A stretch of DNA of 64,000 nt, taken from the NCBI GenBank assembly GCA_028386065.3, contig JAKUCV010006610.1, forward strand, positions 150,704 to 214,703, given 5' to 3'. The notes under the pieces were generated by a model. That model did not search any database. It had not been told where the DNA came from and saw only the letters and a program-made list of their open reading frames with translations. The position numbers and the translations under genes were made by a program. Position 1 is the stretch's first letter, and every line of letters begins with the position of its first letter. Positions 25,321 to 38,606 of the stretch are shown here, piece by piece. The stretch is from Turnera subulata. Its lineage: Eukaryota; Streptophyta; Magnoliopsida; Malpighiales; Passifloraceae.

Positions 25321-27299
25321 ATAGTTAAGCATTAGGAGGTGATTAATCCTAATTTTTTGTCAGCACTATTAAACGATAAATCTTGAAGTATTTATAAATA
25401 TATTTATACTAATAAAAATATATTTTACATGAAAAATAAATATAATTTAGCATGTAATTAATTGCTTATATCAATACAAAAAAATTATATGCATTTACTA
25501 ATAAGTTATGAATTATAAATAATTATTTATATTATTATTATAATTTTATTTGATTTGCAGAAAATTAAATTATTACATCTAAAGATTTTTAAACTAATAT
25601 ATATCTAACACTAAAATTTAATTAAAAGTAATAAAACAATATAAAAAAATATTTAATTTTAATGGATTAATATGAAAAATTTAGAAAGATAGTGTGGCTA
25701 TTTGAAGATCTTGGAAAGTCAGGGATGACCATAGCCCCTCCATAGAGAACGAGAACAAAAGAATTAACATTTTTTTAGGTTTTTGTTCACTAACCCCATC
25801 CAAAACAAAGTAGTTAAAGAGAATGGGAAAGAAAAGGAAAGAGTGGTTTTTTTTGAAGAATCATTATTCTAAACCTTATCTTAGTTTTTTTTTACTCTTG
25901 GTGTTTATAATAACTAATTAAAAATATTAATTAGCATATAATAGTAGCACTAGAAAAAACTAGTTATAGCAAAGTACTTCTTACAAAACTAAAGCAACAG
26001 CTAAAGCTAGTTCCAGCAAAACTTACACTCATGACTCATCGTTAGGTATGGTACTCAGTATAATAATGATGGTGGAGATGACATCCATTATTGGCTGGTC
26101 AATAATTCCTATGGTACATGTACAAGCTAGGGCATTTATGGGTATGGAAAAATCCTCAGGCTGATTAGTTAGAAAGATATGAACAAATCTTTCGCACCTA
26201 AAAATTAGAAAATGTAAGGACATGAAGTAAAAAAGAAAAATTCTTCGTGGATTGGTATTCTACACCTTATAAAATCCTATATTTGGTAGGTCGAGTTTCT
26301 TGTAATCTAAAAATTGATCAAACTCATCATAGTAATAAATCCTAATTAACCAAAGAAGATAGCTTAAAAATCAGTTTGAGTTCCACATGTGGTGGTGGTG
26401 GTGTGAGTAACCCAACATACACAGAAAAAAAATGAATGAATAAGATGATTTAAGAAATAAATCATCAATACGAATTAATCACCAATACTAATTGAAACAT
26501 CTAAAAATTGTAACTAAACATACCAATAAGGCGACCTAATCATGAATAACTCAGAACCAAAAAAAACTAAGGTCATAATTTATTTGTCTTCATAAATCAA
26601 TCATGTATATTTTTTTTCTACACTAAATCATGTATGTTTTGCTTTCAATTGAAATAGGTTATCAATTCAGCCACTATAAGATTTGCCCTAATTGATTTGT
26701 TGTCAATTGAATCAGGAGTTAATTATGAGGAGACAAAGCAAGAGATTAACAGAGGTTTTAAGAAAAAAAAGTAACAAAGGACACAATAAAGCAAGGATTA
26801 CTAGGAATAGGAAAAAGTCAAGTGGGTGTAAGAACCGGCTCCCTACCCTTAAAATTTCCAGATCTGGGGTGGGGTATCTCCTCCGCACACACTGACGTCA
26901 GATCTAATTAAGCAGAGAAGAAGAATTGGAAGATGAGATCTATGGCTTACTAATGATTGGAAGATGAGATGTATTGAGATTTGAGGAAGATGAGATTTGA
27001 TGTATGGATTGGGAGTGACCGAGTGGAGAAGAGAGAGAGAGAGAGAGAAGAGGGGAAGCGGCGAGGGTTTCAGATTAGGGTTGAGAAATAAGGGGGTGTG
27101 GAAAAATTATATATTTATACTAGGGTAAAACATCGGCTAGGTTGTAGTAACGGGTTCGGTTAGAATGTGTGAAAACTGTCCAACCGTTGCCGATCCCCCC
27201 TCCCCGAGTATCAAATAGGCGGTTAATGTTCATCGGTTAACGCGGTTGGTAGTGGGGTTAGTTGATTTTTAGGTCGGTTCAAGTCGGGTACGGGTCGGG
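25321..27299. other. AT-rich intergenic region
   Basis: No gene is supported. The first 400 bases are extremely AT-rich. Around 26900-27300 the sequence has a GA microsatellite (27032-27050) and cggttcggtt-like low-complexity DNA. One probable insertion scar lies at 26599-26640. Confidence 0.5.
26599..26640 (-). repeat. Short oligo-A insertion with 15-bp target-site duplication (one mismatch)
   Basis: aatcatgtatatttt (26599-26613) and aatcatgtatgtttt (26626-26640) bracket ttttctacacta. On the minus strand the insert reads tagtgtag followed by A. Confidence 0.45.
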
Positions 27300-27960
27300 C
27301 CGCCGGTTTGATCGGTTTTTAACACCTCTAGTGAAGGATGCCCAGAAGGTTGAAGGATTCTGGTTAGACCAACAGGAAGCTCACCGGGAAGCCCAGAAGA
27401 GAGCAGCCACAATGGTCCTTATAAGTAGAAGAAAATGACCTTTGTGACTTCGGTTCGTGCACCAGCAGTTGGATGAGGCCAGTACTCGTCAGCATCATAT
27501 GGACATGGTTGGAATAACAACCCCAAAGCTTCGTCCGAAGGATGGACCGAAACCGGAGGAACTACCTTTGGTGATAATCATCCCAGAGTTCCCCTATCCA
27601 TGATTAGATGTTACGAGTATAACGAGTTGGGACACTACCGCTATGCAAGCCCGAAGCTAGGAAGGGCCGTGAATCCGACACATGATCTAGAGATGGTAGT
27701 TTTTATCCTGGCGTTGATGATTTGGCGCCACTACCTGCTCGGAGAGAAGTGTCGAATCTTCACGGATCGCAAAAGCCTCAAGTACATCATGACTCAGGAC
27801 GAGCTTACGACATTGGGTTGAGCTACTGAATGATTATAATTGTACTATCAAGTACCACTCTGGAGAGTAATGTGGTAGTCGATGCTTTGAGCTGAAGATG
27901 GGGCGCTAATGATTGGGAATCGACTATATGTATCTAAAGTCGGTGACTAAAGTAGACAAA
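27300..27960 (+). pseudogene. Rearranged Ty3/Gypsy fragment, gag zinc knuckle joined to RNase H
   Basis: In one frame (27600-27821) a gag zinc-knuckle remnant (IRCYEYNELGHYRYASPK, one Cys lost) is followed directly by Ty3-type RNase H: THDLEMVVFILALMIWRHYL and GEKCRIFTDRKSLKYI. Protease and most reverse transcriptase are missing between them. The RNase H side continues out of frame to about 27890 (ELLNDYNCTIKYHSGE). No LTRs are seen nearby. Confidence 0.7.
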
Positions 27961-28690
27961 GTAGATCAATCTTACTGTTATATTGAAGGAGCATTGTAAT
28001 TAATTTTTTCCTAATAAGAGATTGCACTAAATATGATGTGCTTATATTAAAATTGTAATAAGAGATTACATGTTATTCATTATTATATGATAAATCATCT
28101 CAATAAAATAAGAAATAAGAGTAATATTAATTTATTATTATTATTTTGATAAGTGCCAATTCTTATTGTGAATACTTAATAGTAGTATTTTGGTATATTC
28201 GGTCATTGTAGTATGACAGATCATCGCAATCTAATAAAAAAAATTAATTTATTAATATTAATACTATGTAGTGTTGTTTCTATATATTTTTATTTTTGTA
28301 GTTTCGCTGAATTCGTGTCCATTATTGTCATCTGGGGTTAATGCTCACGGGTCGTTTAATATTTTCTTAATTTTTTTTTGAGGGATTAATATTTTCTAAA
28401 TTAATTAAACATATATCTCTACAAAAAGTAAACGAGATGTTTGAATGAGGCAGATATTTTCAGCTTTTTCTTTCTTTCTTGTCTTGGTCCCCAGTAACTA
28501 AAGGATAAACTAAAAAAATGGGATACTACGGAAAAAATTGAAAAAGGGACGAAAAAAAAGTGATGGAGATCCCACAGAAACGGACGACATGCCGGTCATA
28601 TGTCTTCTTCCAGTCCACCACACCATGAAAATGAAAATATCTCGAGTTGCAGATTAATGTCGTTGAGTTTGCCACTCTCTTCTTCCTAGT
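27961..28690. other. AT-rich spacer upstream of RNC1
   Basis: No gene is seen. It contains a repeat (28345-28440) shared with 16600-16680, including the same T-rich insertion. Confidence 0.55.
28356..28400 (-). repeat. T-rich insertion between ttaatattttct direct repeats
   Basis: ttaatattttcttaa at 28356-28370 and ttaatattttctaaa at 28386-28400 bracket tttttttttgaggga. It is the counterpart of 16610-16640. Confidence 0.5.
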
Positions 28691-28814
28691 TGGTTCCAAC
28701 CTTATCCGTCTCTTCTGCCTCTAAAACCCCCAACCATTCAAAAACCCTTGCTTTGCTTCAATCAAAACCCCAATTTAATGGACATCAACTGATACTCATC
28801 CCCCCCTTTCTGTC

Positions 28815-31800
28815 ATGGAACTCTACACTCCTTTCACCCACCTCCCCAGAGTATCAGACATCTCCTTCCTATCCCCCTTCTCTCCTCAACTCCCCCTCAA
28901 CCTCCGCCACAAAACCCGCCTAAAACCCCGCCGCATTCTCGCCGTCGCCGTAGACCCACAACGCCTCCAGCTCCCCGATGCTGCTATAGACGACCCACAA
29001 GAAGAAGACCGGCTCCCGGCGAACAGCCCCCAGAGACTCCTCAAAGAGCTCCAAGAACGCAGGAAATTCACCTCCCCGAAGAAACGACTGCCCCCCAAAA
29101 GATTCATCCTCAGGCCCCCTCTGGACGACAAGAAGCTCGCCGCCAGGTTCCTCAACAGCCCCCAACTGTCGCTGAAGCAGTTCCCTTTACTGAGCTCCTG
29201 CCTCCCCTCTGCGAGGCTGAACAATGCCGACAAGACCTGGATGGAAGAGTACTTGCTGGAGGCAAAGCAGGCTCTTGGGTACCGGCTGGAACCCAGCGAG
29301 GGGCTCGGGGATGATAACCCGGCCAAACAGTTCGATACTTTGCTGTACTTGGCGTTCCAGCACCCGAGCTGCGAGAGGACCATGACCAGGCACGTCAAGT
29401 CGGGGCATTCGAGGCTGTGGTTCTTGGGGCAGTATGTGCTGGAGCTGGCCCTTGCCGAGCTCTTCTTGCAGAGGTATCCCAGGGAGTCCCCCGGGCCGAT
29501 GAGGGAGAGAGTCTTCGCCTTGATTGGGAAGAGGTTCATGCCTAAGTGGATTAAGGCTGCCAGCCTCGACAACTTGGTCTTTCCCTACGATGATATGTTT
29601 AAGTTGCTTAGGAAGGAACGCGAACCCCCTGTCAAGTGAGTTTGATTTGTGTGTTTTAGTTGATGTTTGCGTGCCCCGTTATACATTTTGAAAGAATATC
29701 GCTTTGCTGAGCCGGGATTGTTTGAAAATTTTCAGACTTTGCCTTAGTAGACAACCCCCAATATCACTTTTCTAGGTTCATTTTATTTCACTCCTAAACG
29801 TTGTTATAGGGAGCTTAATTTAATTTCGGATCGTACAAATTGTTTCCGTTGTTCTTTTTAATGAGTTTCTTGGTATTAGGATGAAGCTCGTATGAGTTGC
29901 CATGACCGTTCTCTCTCTGTGTCATTTTACTCCCATGTCTCTCCATCTCCATGGAACAGAACTTTGATTCCATCAAATAACAGTAAGGTTGGAAGAATGT
30001 CAGGATAGGTAGAGCACCTGCATTTTATGAGCTGTTAGGAAGTTGGTTTTAGAAGCTGAGTTGTCTAAGCACCTCAAAGGATCAGGAATTTCCGTTTGAA
30101 GGTACAATCTACTGGGATCTGTAGGAAGCTTGTGCTTGTGAAGACACCACTAATCAGTAGGGTCTTGGGCTGTTTGATTTGCGAAATGGTGTTTGTGATT
30201 TTTTCTTCCCCTTTCATTTGTACATGTGATGCTAAACATGAGAGACTGAGACTAAATTTAACATAGAAAAAGAGATTATATTTCCAAATCTGTAGTTGGC
30301 TTTGGTTGAGTAACTTGATAACTAAAGCTTCCCTTTATAGCATCTCCGTGCTTATTTTAATTCATAGGGCTTGCCTTACCACCTTGTGCTAGAAGTGCAT
30401 TGGTATTGGCTCGGTGGGCCTTCAGAATTTATAATTGGTTGACAATGTATTTGTTCCTAATATTTTAACTTTATTGGGCAGGTCAGTGTTCTGGGCTTTG
30501 TTTGGAGCGATATATTTGTGTTTTGGCATGCCCGAGGTATATCGTGTTCTTTTTGAGGTATTTGGAATGGACCCCGAGGCTGAGGATTGCCAACCCAGAA
30601 TGAGAAGACAACTTGAAGATGTAGATTATGTATCTGTTGAATTTGAAGACAGAAAACTTAGTTGGCAAGATGTTGCTTCTTATAAGGCAAGCCTTTTTCA
30701 TTAACAACTTATTTATTTGGAAGTGCAGAAGGAAAATAGAAATATCTATAGATCCTGGTACCATGTTGTAAATTAGGATGTGATACTGTTTTTGGTGTAA
30801 TTGGTCTTTATGTTCATGATTAGCATATCCAATTGCTGACTATGAAGCCTACATAGACTGAAAGTTTTGAGTATGAAAAGGAAACAGAAGTTACTTTTCC
30901 GATTGATATGATCTCGTGCATGATGAGAAATTCAAGTGGAAGAACATGAAATCATTTTAACAAGGATGGAGCTGGTTTAATTCCTGTCAGTTTGAGAGGG
31001 AAGCTCTAAGACTGATGACTGTATCTTTCTGCAGCCTCCAGAAGATGCTCTCTTTGCACATCCAAGACTTTTCAGAGCTTGTGTCCCTCCAGGCATGCAT
31101 CGTTTCCGAGGAAATATATGGGATTATGATAGCAGACCCGTGGTTATGAAAACGTTAGGTTATCCTTTAGCATTGACTGACAGAATCCCTGAGATTACCG
31201 AGGCCAGGAATATTGAACTTGGACTTGGTTTACAGGTATCTTCTTTGAGACTTCTTTGATATATGCTTCACTACATGTTTGGATTAGAATTGTCTGTGTA
31301 CAATCAAGTTTTCATCTATTACCTTAAGGTATTGCGATGATATATACGAGCAGTCCGTTTAGTGCAGTATCTTAAAATGTTGAATCCTTGGATATTGGAA
31401 TGGTTCAGGCAAAGAAGTTCCGAAGAATTCAGTGTACTACCCAATTGGTCTTATTTTTCATTTCTGCTGCCTGGGGAAATGGTTGAGAAAAATAATTACA
31501 AAGGAATTCAGCATACTTCTCTGACCAACTGTTCATTCATGTGTGAAATATTCCTGATGGCATAAATTTCTCCTCAAAGGATTGTGAGTAACTGGGTTTT
31601 TTTTAATTGTGTGTGAGCATCTTCAGTCTGGTGTTTGCTGAATTTTTCTAAGATGTTGTATTTTCTTATCATCTCATGCATTTAGTTGTCAAATTATTAC
31701 TATGTGACCATGTGTTGCTGATGACCTTTCATTTCTTCTGTCAATTTGATTACAGCTTTGTTTCTTGCATCCATCAAAATATAAATTTGAACATCCTCGA

Positions 31801-32358
31801 TTTTGCTACGAGCGATTGGAGTATGTTGGCCAAAAGATTCAGGTACTTGTTTCTTTTCTTTCTTTATTGCTTTTTACTGCAAGTATACATTTCCAGCAGT
31901 TTCTCAATGAAGTCCTCAACTTTAAATCAAAATTTCTCTTTGTTACAACTGTGAATTTAAAGTTGATGAGGGAAGTGATCAAATCAAATATGTACTGTTA
32001 ACAAGACCAAGTTCAGAAATTCAATTTAATTTTCCTGTAGGATCTTGTAATGGCCGAGAGGTTACTGATGAAGCATCTAGATGCTCCTGGAAAGTGGCTG
32101 CAGGAGAGGCATCGCCGACTTCTTTTGAACAAATTCTGTGGGAGGTATTTGAGAGAAAAGTATCTCCATAAACACATCATCTACTCTGAGAAGGTTGTAG
32201 AAGGATACGAGCACAATCGAAGATTAAGGAATCCAACTACAACTGCTGTTCAACAAGCCCTTCACGGGCTTTCATATACTGTATATGGCAAACCTGATGT
32301 GAGACGCCTCATGTTTGAGGTTTTTGATTTTGAGAAACTCCAGCCAAAAGCTGTGTGA
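28815..32358 (+). CDS. RNC1: Chloroplast RNase III-domain splicing factor RNC1
   Basis: Five exons: 28815-29635, 30482-30686, 31035-31235, 31756-31842 and 32041-32358, giving 543 residues. RNC1 in maize is a chloroplast protein with two RNase III-like domains that lost catalysis and help splice group II introns. The N-terminus to about residue 60 is rich in Ser, Pro and Arg and poor in acids, like a chloroplast transit peptide. The first domain covers DTLLYLAFQHPSCE to HSRLWFLGQYVLELALAELFLQRYP. The second covers LCFLHPSKYKFEHPRFCYERLEYVGQ to the C-terminus. The catalytic ERLEFLGD-type motif is altered (ERLEYVGQKIQD), as expected for the family. Intron 2 has a GC donor. Identification rests on overall motif pattern and length. 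Confidence 0.9.
30681..30692 (+). other. Non-canonical GC-AG splice donor of RNC1 intron 2
   Basis: Exon 2 must end at TATAAG to keep the frame into CCTCCAGAAGATGC at 31035. The intron then starts gcaagcc, matching the AAG/GCAAG form of rare GC-AG introns. No in-frame GT lies near. Confidence 0.8.
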
Positions 32359-33234
32359 AGATCTTACAGAAAGTAACACCAAAATAAATTCCTTCAACAT
32401 CAACTTCTCCACATGGAATATGCGTAATCTATTCATTTTTCACTCTCCTGTTTCCTCTTCAGAAGGCTGATGTATCATAGTAATTAACAAAAGCTCTACT
32501 ACGTATGCCTTAACAGTGCTCGCTGCAAAATCTGTACCCTTGTTTGTGTGAACCAGAAAAGGAGCTTTCCATTCTTCAAAGGCACGGACTCTGGAGTAGA
32601 CCTCTGGTGTAGCATGAGCTAAGATCACATAGATTAAAGAGGCTCTTTGCCAAATCTCCCGGCCGAAATTGTGGAGACTGCTTTTTAACAAACAGGTCAG
32701 CACCCTGGCTTTCACCAATCCTCTACATGCGGGCTCCCGGAGCCCAGGGCTGAGGTGCTGCAGCTTTTAGTGTAACTGTCACAGCGTCACTACATGCGCT
32801 GCCTCCAGAGTCCAGACCTTCACATTTCAATTCTTAATTGCTGCACTTTTATAACCAATTGGTACCTTGTATTCCCCTCTCTAGTAAGTATAACATTGTG
32901 TTAGGGTAGAGTTTAATCCTTTCATTCTCTTAATCAACAGTCTAAATAAAATTGGATTTAAAACCGTCACCATATATTTTGTGCACCAATATCCACTTGA
33001 GCTGAAACTGTTTGGAGCATGTATTTAAATAGAAAACATTTGGTTTTAAGATTGTCTAACGAGAAAGTAATGAATTTAAAGATAGGGTTATGCTACACAT
33101 AAATAACTCAATGCCCAGAAACAGCGTTCATGTTAGCGTTCATTGTACGACAACATGAAACCACTTGGTGTTGGTTATGTTATTCAATTTCTTTCGGCCC
33201 TCCAGCTCCTGCCTCACACTCTACGTGCAAATTC
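32359..33234. other. RNC1 3' UTR and spacer
   Basis: The first few hundred bases should be the RNC1 3' UTR (aaataaa at 32381). A 92-codon minus-strand frame at 32440-32718 has no recognisable features. Nothing else is seen. Confidence 0.6.
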
Positions 33235-35711
33235 CATTATTCACTTCTTTTTTTTTTTTTGTCGAAACAATATACGTGAGCTCAATACATGATTAGAAGT
33301 CGTTCGCTCAAGACGATTTCTATCTTATACAAGAAAACATGATGAACTAAATGGAACAATACAGGACGAGAGATCAAAATCCCGAATCATACAAAACACT
33401 GGAAACAGTACAATGGCTGAGGTGAAACTGATACAGGTAACAAACAGACTCGGGGGGGTAGATCGGTCAGTGAGGTTGGGGAGGCACCGTCCGCCGATCC
33501 ACGTCCATACTGGAGCTGGACGCACCAGGAGAGAAGATCATGCTGTGGCACTTTTCTCCCAGAACCACAGCTGTGTGATTCAGGGATTTACGAGGTCGGG
33601 GGTGGTTTGGTTGAAATTAGAGGAGACGACTGGGTAACTGGCTGAGGTAGTAGCTGGAGATGGACTAAGTCCAGTGGAAGGCCGGGAAAGATCAGGAGTA
33701 GACGGGTGGGATTGGGCATTGGATACATCTCTAAGGGTTTGTCTTTTGGGACTATCCTTTGTGAGTCTGGAAATTTTCACTAGTTGAGCTTTTTTTGTGG
33801 ATTGCTTTTGGATGCGGTTGAGATTTTTGCTTTTGGATTTCTTAATAGAGCCCTCCCCGAGGAAGTCTTGAAGAGTAGGTAAGGCAGGATGTTGATCAGG
33901 AGAGGGTTGGCTCTCAATGGAATGTGGTGGTAGTGGGGGAGGATCCGGAACTGAAGACATCACTGGCAGGACATTTTGTAAGGTTGGTGTAGATAGGGGG
34001 GGTGCACTAGGGCTGGGGAGGATGGCCGGAATTCGATCATCAGGCCGAGCATTACTCAGGAGGTGAAATTTGTTGGATGGATGGACAGGGTTGTGGGGCA
34101 ATGGGGGAACCTGATTGCTCGTGATTTGGTGTCTGAGTGGACGCCTCGAGAATCTTGGCGCATTCATCCATTCACCCCGTCCGTCACCGGACGTGGCAAC
34201 CGGCCTTCCGGATGCCATCAAACCTGTAGCTGATGGCGCTATTGTCTCATGCTGTGAATGCGGAGCATCCGGGCAAACTAACACATTATGATCAAGTTTC
34301 CCACACATATAACATATATCGGGCAAGCCTTCATAGCTTACCTTTAAGGGTTCACCTTCCAAGTGTACTGTCCCCGGCAATGGCTTTGTCAAATCAAGGC
34401 AAACAACAATTCTAGCAAATTTTGCTCTACTGGGATTAGAGGAGTTACCGTCAAGTCTGATTGTCCTGCCCACCATGTTGCCGAGTTGTCAGAGAATTCT
34501 GGAGTGGTAGCGGTTGGTGGGGAAGTCGGGAAATTGGATCCACGTCACTATCGAGTCAATCTTGCTGGCGGACGCGCGGAAGTTGGGTGTCCAGGGTTGG
34601 ACACTAAGCACACTGCGGTATATGAGCCAGGGTTCGTCTGTCAAGGCATGAAGGTAATCCTTTTCTTCCTAGAAACGCACCACATAGAAGTTATTTTCCA
34701 GGTCTACGATTTTGAACGGTCCATTTGGTTTCCAAAGAGTCTGTAAATTAGTGTGCAGCGCTTTGAAACCAATTGGGCGTCCGAACAATTTGACTATCAC
34801 AGCATTTTCCCATGGCTTATCCAAGCGAGCTTTGAAAGGATCGGATAGTTCTAGATTTGCCACTCCGTTTGTATGAGAAACAAACAGATCGCCCTCCTCG
34901 AATTCGGCTTCGCCTTCTACTTCCCCAAGATACGCTTGGTATAGAGGATTGGCCTCAGCAAGGAGTGAATCTCGGTAAGAAGGGCGTTCGGTCTCCATGA
35001 TAACATCGGTATCCACATCACCAGACGGATGGTCGGCCAAATGGGGTGACGGGGCCGTGCTGGTGGGTTCCAGGACTGCTGGCTTGGATGGGGAAGGTGG
35101 CATCACCATTCGTGTCGATGGAGCTCGAGCTTCACCGTACAAGGCGGCGGTGGTGGCAGGGGAGGGACTGGCTGCTGCATCGTCGGTCGCCGGTGGTGGC
35201 AGGGAGTGCAGCTCCGCAGTCACGCGAGCGGGACCGTCGCCGTTGGACGGGGCTGCTGGTGGAGAGCTGGTGGCGGTCGATGGTGGGCTTGCTGTCGCCG
35301 TCGGACTCCAAGTCCTCCGGTGGCACACCCATGGCCACGACGGCCGGCGCGCCGGTGGCAGAAGGCGGCACGCGCGCTGGGGGCGCGGTGCGTGGGCTCT
35401 CCGTCGTCTTCAAGTTGGATCTACTGCTGTGAGGCCGTGGTCTCTGTTTAGGTTGGGTGGATGGATCCGGCTTCGTGGCTGCACACGGGGAAGGCTCTAG
35501 TTCCTCATGCCATGGGTGGCCTCGCCGGTGAAGATGGCTTAATCGGGAAATGGTAGTCGGGTTACTGTAGCACGCGCAGAGTTCTTGATTAAGTTGGCTT
35601 GTGTATAAAAATTTTCTACACCCTCAGTTTTGTTCTAAAGAATAGGATCTTAGTACTTTCCAGTTTCGACAAAAAGGAACTTAGGACTTCGTTTTCATTA
35701 TTCACTTCTTT
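33235..35711 (-). mobile_element. ORF1-only LINE-like element A with 16-bp target-site duplication
   Basis: cattattcacttcttt occurs at 33235-33250 and 35696-35711 and brackets 33251-35695. On the minus strand the element has a GC-rich 5' region, an ORF1 with DUF4283-like and CCHC zinc-knuckle parts, about 320 bases of 3' UTR, and an oligo-A tail (T run at 33248-33260). There is no endonuclease or reverse transcriptase ORF2. The same ORF1-3' UTR junction occurs in element B at 50901-52896. Confidence 0.85.
33580..35328 (-). pseudogene. LINE ORF1 (DUF4283 plus CCHC knuckle), element A
   Basis: The conserved part starts near ETERPSYRDS (about 34990) and runs to 33580. LINE ORF1 proteins bind the element RNA. 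Visible parts are WENAVIVKLFGRPIGFKAL (DUF4283-like), CYMCGKLDHNVLVC (CCHC knuckle), and a Ser/Pro-rich basic tail. Two in-frame stops break it: TAG at 34669-34671 (VVRF*EEKDY, Trp in element B) and TGA at 34489-34491 (Arg in B). A one-base deletion near 33600 changes the C-terminus. The N-terminus above 35000 is GC-rich and its frame is uncertain. Confidence 0.75.
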
Positions 35712-38606
35712 CATTGGGAAGAAAGAATCTAAGACAAAAAAGAAAAGCGCTTTCTCAGGCAACCCTCGATGATTGAGCAACCTTTTTCCTTTTCGTGAGG
35801 AACAACCAAGCATTCATTTATTATTTCTACAACACTTGCCTCTATGAGTTTGAGAAATTACCAGTCCGTGGTATCATGTTCCTGTTATACTCGCTACCAT
35901 CGCTTCGTGTTCTCAAGAGCGCTTTATGGTTCATATTATGAGCAAATTGAAATTAGATGTTGATGTGATTCAGGAATAGAACAAATAGAATGCGTCGCTG
36001 AACCAAGAGTAAAAAAACAACCTAATATTACAAGTTCTCTCTTCTTTTTTTTCCTGTCGGTAATAAAAGGGCTTGATGTACTTTTTGATAAAAAAAAAGC
36101 TTAATGTACTTGGCAACATATCAAGTCATTTCCCACACAGCCTACAACAAGTAAATTATAATCCATGTGACGTGGGGTCAAATTCCTTGATATGATCTAG
36201 CATAATACCTTTCCATGAGCAGGTTTCGGTATTTTTGTGGCTGAAATATCAGGGATGAATTCATGGAGCCCAATTATAATTGGAGACAGATTCTGGCATG
36301 AGTTGATAGGTCCTAGATATGTAAGCTTTTCTTTAATATATTTGGTTTAGAGGGGGGGACTGCTTCCTAGTAGGAATCTTTTTTTATCAAAAATTCAAAA
36401 GGCAGCAAGGAAAATTATTGTTGTTTGTGCAGTGAACCTTTTAGCTAGTGGACTGGATATCACACGCAGCTGGGAGAACATTTACTCAAAGGGAAGATTA
36501 TGGCCCCCAAAACACGTGTTATCTAGGACAATGTGTATCCCTTTGCAACCCTACCAATCCGTAGAGAATAAACCCAGTTCTACTTTGAACAAAATCAAAT
36601 CTGGATCTTATCTGTTGGAAGTTTCTACCTGCTTTTTTGCCATCAGGGCGTTCTTCAAGTTGCTTACTTTCTACTCTTGTGCATGCTGCTTGCTCTATAT
36701 GCTGCTATGTATTGTCAAGGACCCCGTGAGGCTATTACTGCAAATTGGTTGGCCAAATTGGGTTGAAATTCGAAAAGGGTGATATAATTGTTTAATTGTT
36801 ATTGAAGTTTATTTGAGTTCTTGTAAGATATTGTAAATATGTATTTGAGTTTATATATAAATTAATTGTGACCTGCCATGACTGATTAGGGTTGCATGGG
36901 AAACAAAAAAAAAAATTAAATACTAATGACAGTTTGGCCGAGCTCAAAACTATTTTTAAAAATCGAATTAGTTGAGGCCATTTATATTTTACTTTCTGAT
37001 CTGTTATTTTCACATAGTGACTTGTGTTGTCCCTCCGTGTGCTTCTGTTCTGTCAGTTATGGCCATAAGAGTTGGTCGACATTCTTGATCTACCATCATT
37101 TTAGGCAAAAACTGGAGAAAAGTTGGTATATATCGTTGCAGTGCAAGTTGTATTGTGGGTAGTGAATGCTATGGTTACCAGTTGTGGAGTAAATAGGTGG
37201 AAAACTAGGGACATCTGGGTAGATATGTGACAATGAAGTCTCAGGACGCTCCTTGATTGACCATGAAAAGAGAACCTAACAACAAAGAAGGCCATCCTCA
37301 TCTAGCCAGACATTGATTGCTTCATATATATACATATGTACTACTAGATTTCCATGGAGTAACAGCATTGCTTTTGCCAGGGGAGAAGCCAATTATAGGA
37401 AGGTTAGTTAGCTGGGTAGGCACCGCCAAAAGGCCTTCAATACAGGTCCAATTTGGCTCTATTACTACTGGGGCCAATTGGAGTACAAATTATTATGGCA
37501 ATAGCAAGGATATGCGTAAATCATTCCAATGATTATTTTTTGTTCCTATGAACAATCAACATAATCAATTAATTCGTGATGTGAAAGGACTTCCTCAAGG
37601 AAGTTGTGTCAATGTTTATTGGCATTAAATTGAGGAACATAATTTATTGCTTTTGGTACATCTCCTAGCCTAATCCTTTTCTGCAATGTAATTACTAGAA
37701 CGATCGATCCACGGCAGTTTGGGCACGAGAGCTGTTACATGTGGGACAAAATTGTTCAACGATGATTCAAGTGATTTACAGCAAGTTTAGTTAAATGATA
37801 ATCTGACATATACTTCATAGCAAGAACGAGTGAAATCTTTGCATGTTCCAGAACCGCAAGATTTGACGAGTAACCTTGCTAATAGTTTTACTGCAATGTA
37901 ACCCTGCAAGATTGTTTAGGATAGTTAATTTTATTAATCTTCATATTCTCCTCGTCCATAGTTATCTCTGTTTTTCTCTGGCATTCTTCAGTTTTGTGGT
38001 CGGCCTAGGAATTAGTTTAGATAAAATACTTGAAAATAATGATGGATACTTGTGTGGGTGGGAAGACTCTACATGAAGAAAATACAACATTAGCCGCCAA
38101 ACAACATGCAGCCATCTCATCCCTATCACCTGCCTCCTTAAACATACACCACATACCATATTATGTACATCCTCCTACTTGGATTAACTCCAGTTTACTC
38201 TTTTTTACTGTCTATACCTGAAGTGCCAATTCTTTCCTCTAATACGTTTCCTCATCCTAAATCAAATCTTATCAATTAGAAGAGCCAATAGGGGTACTTC
38301 AGCCTGTTATTTGTGAGGCTTAAAATGAGTATATATATGTATTCTGTAGTTGAACATGATTGTTCTGCTCATTTATTGCTTCATTACCAAGTAGCCCCAT
38401 CTTCTTATTGAAACTTGAAAAATGTCATAAAGAAACAAAAAGAGTACTTGTACCAGAGATTGATATGCACACTGGGGTCTTGCTTCACCACAACCTCATG
38501 CACTAACTGTGTCTAGTGAGAGAGTCTAGTCCATCATTATTCTTGGGTCTAATCATTCAGCACATGATGGAGACATGATCATGATAAAGGTCCTTGTAAC
38601 TCTGCC
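35712..38606. other. Intergenic region, no gene recognised
   Basis: Open frames such as 36432-36782 and 37317-37532 have no recognisable domain. One probable insertion scar lies at 36071-36111. The leader of the BTB/NPH3 gene should begin near the end. Confidence 0.5.
36071..36111 (+). repeat. Short oligo-A insertion with 13-bp target-site duplication (one mismatch)
   Basis: gcttgatgtactt (36071-36083) and gcttaatgtactt (36099-36111) bracket tttgat followed by nine A. Confidence 0.5.

Noticed and set aside
26745..26790. Further oligo-A scar (taacagagg / taacaaagg around an A run)
   Set aside because: The repeat is only 9 bp with a mismatch; too weak to separate from chance in this AT-rich DNA.
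28886..29572. 228-codon minus-strand frame opposite RNC1 exon 1
   Set aside because: It is an antisense shadow of the GC-rich RNC1 coding exon, with Ser/Leu-rich composition and no domain.
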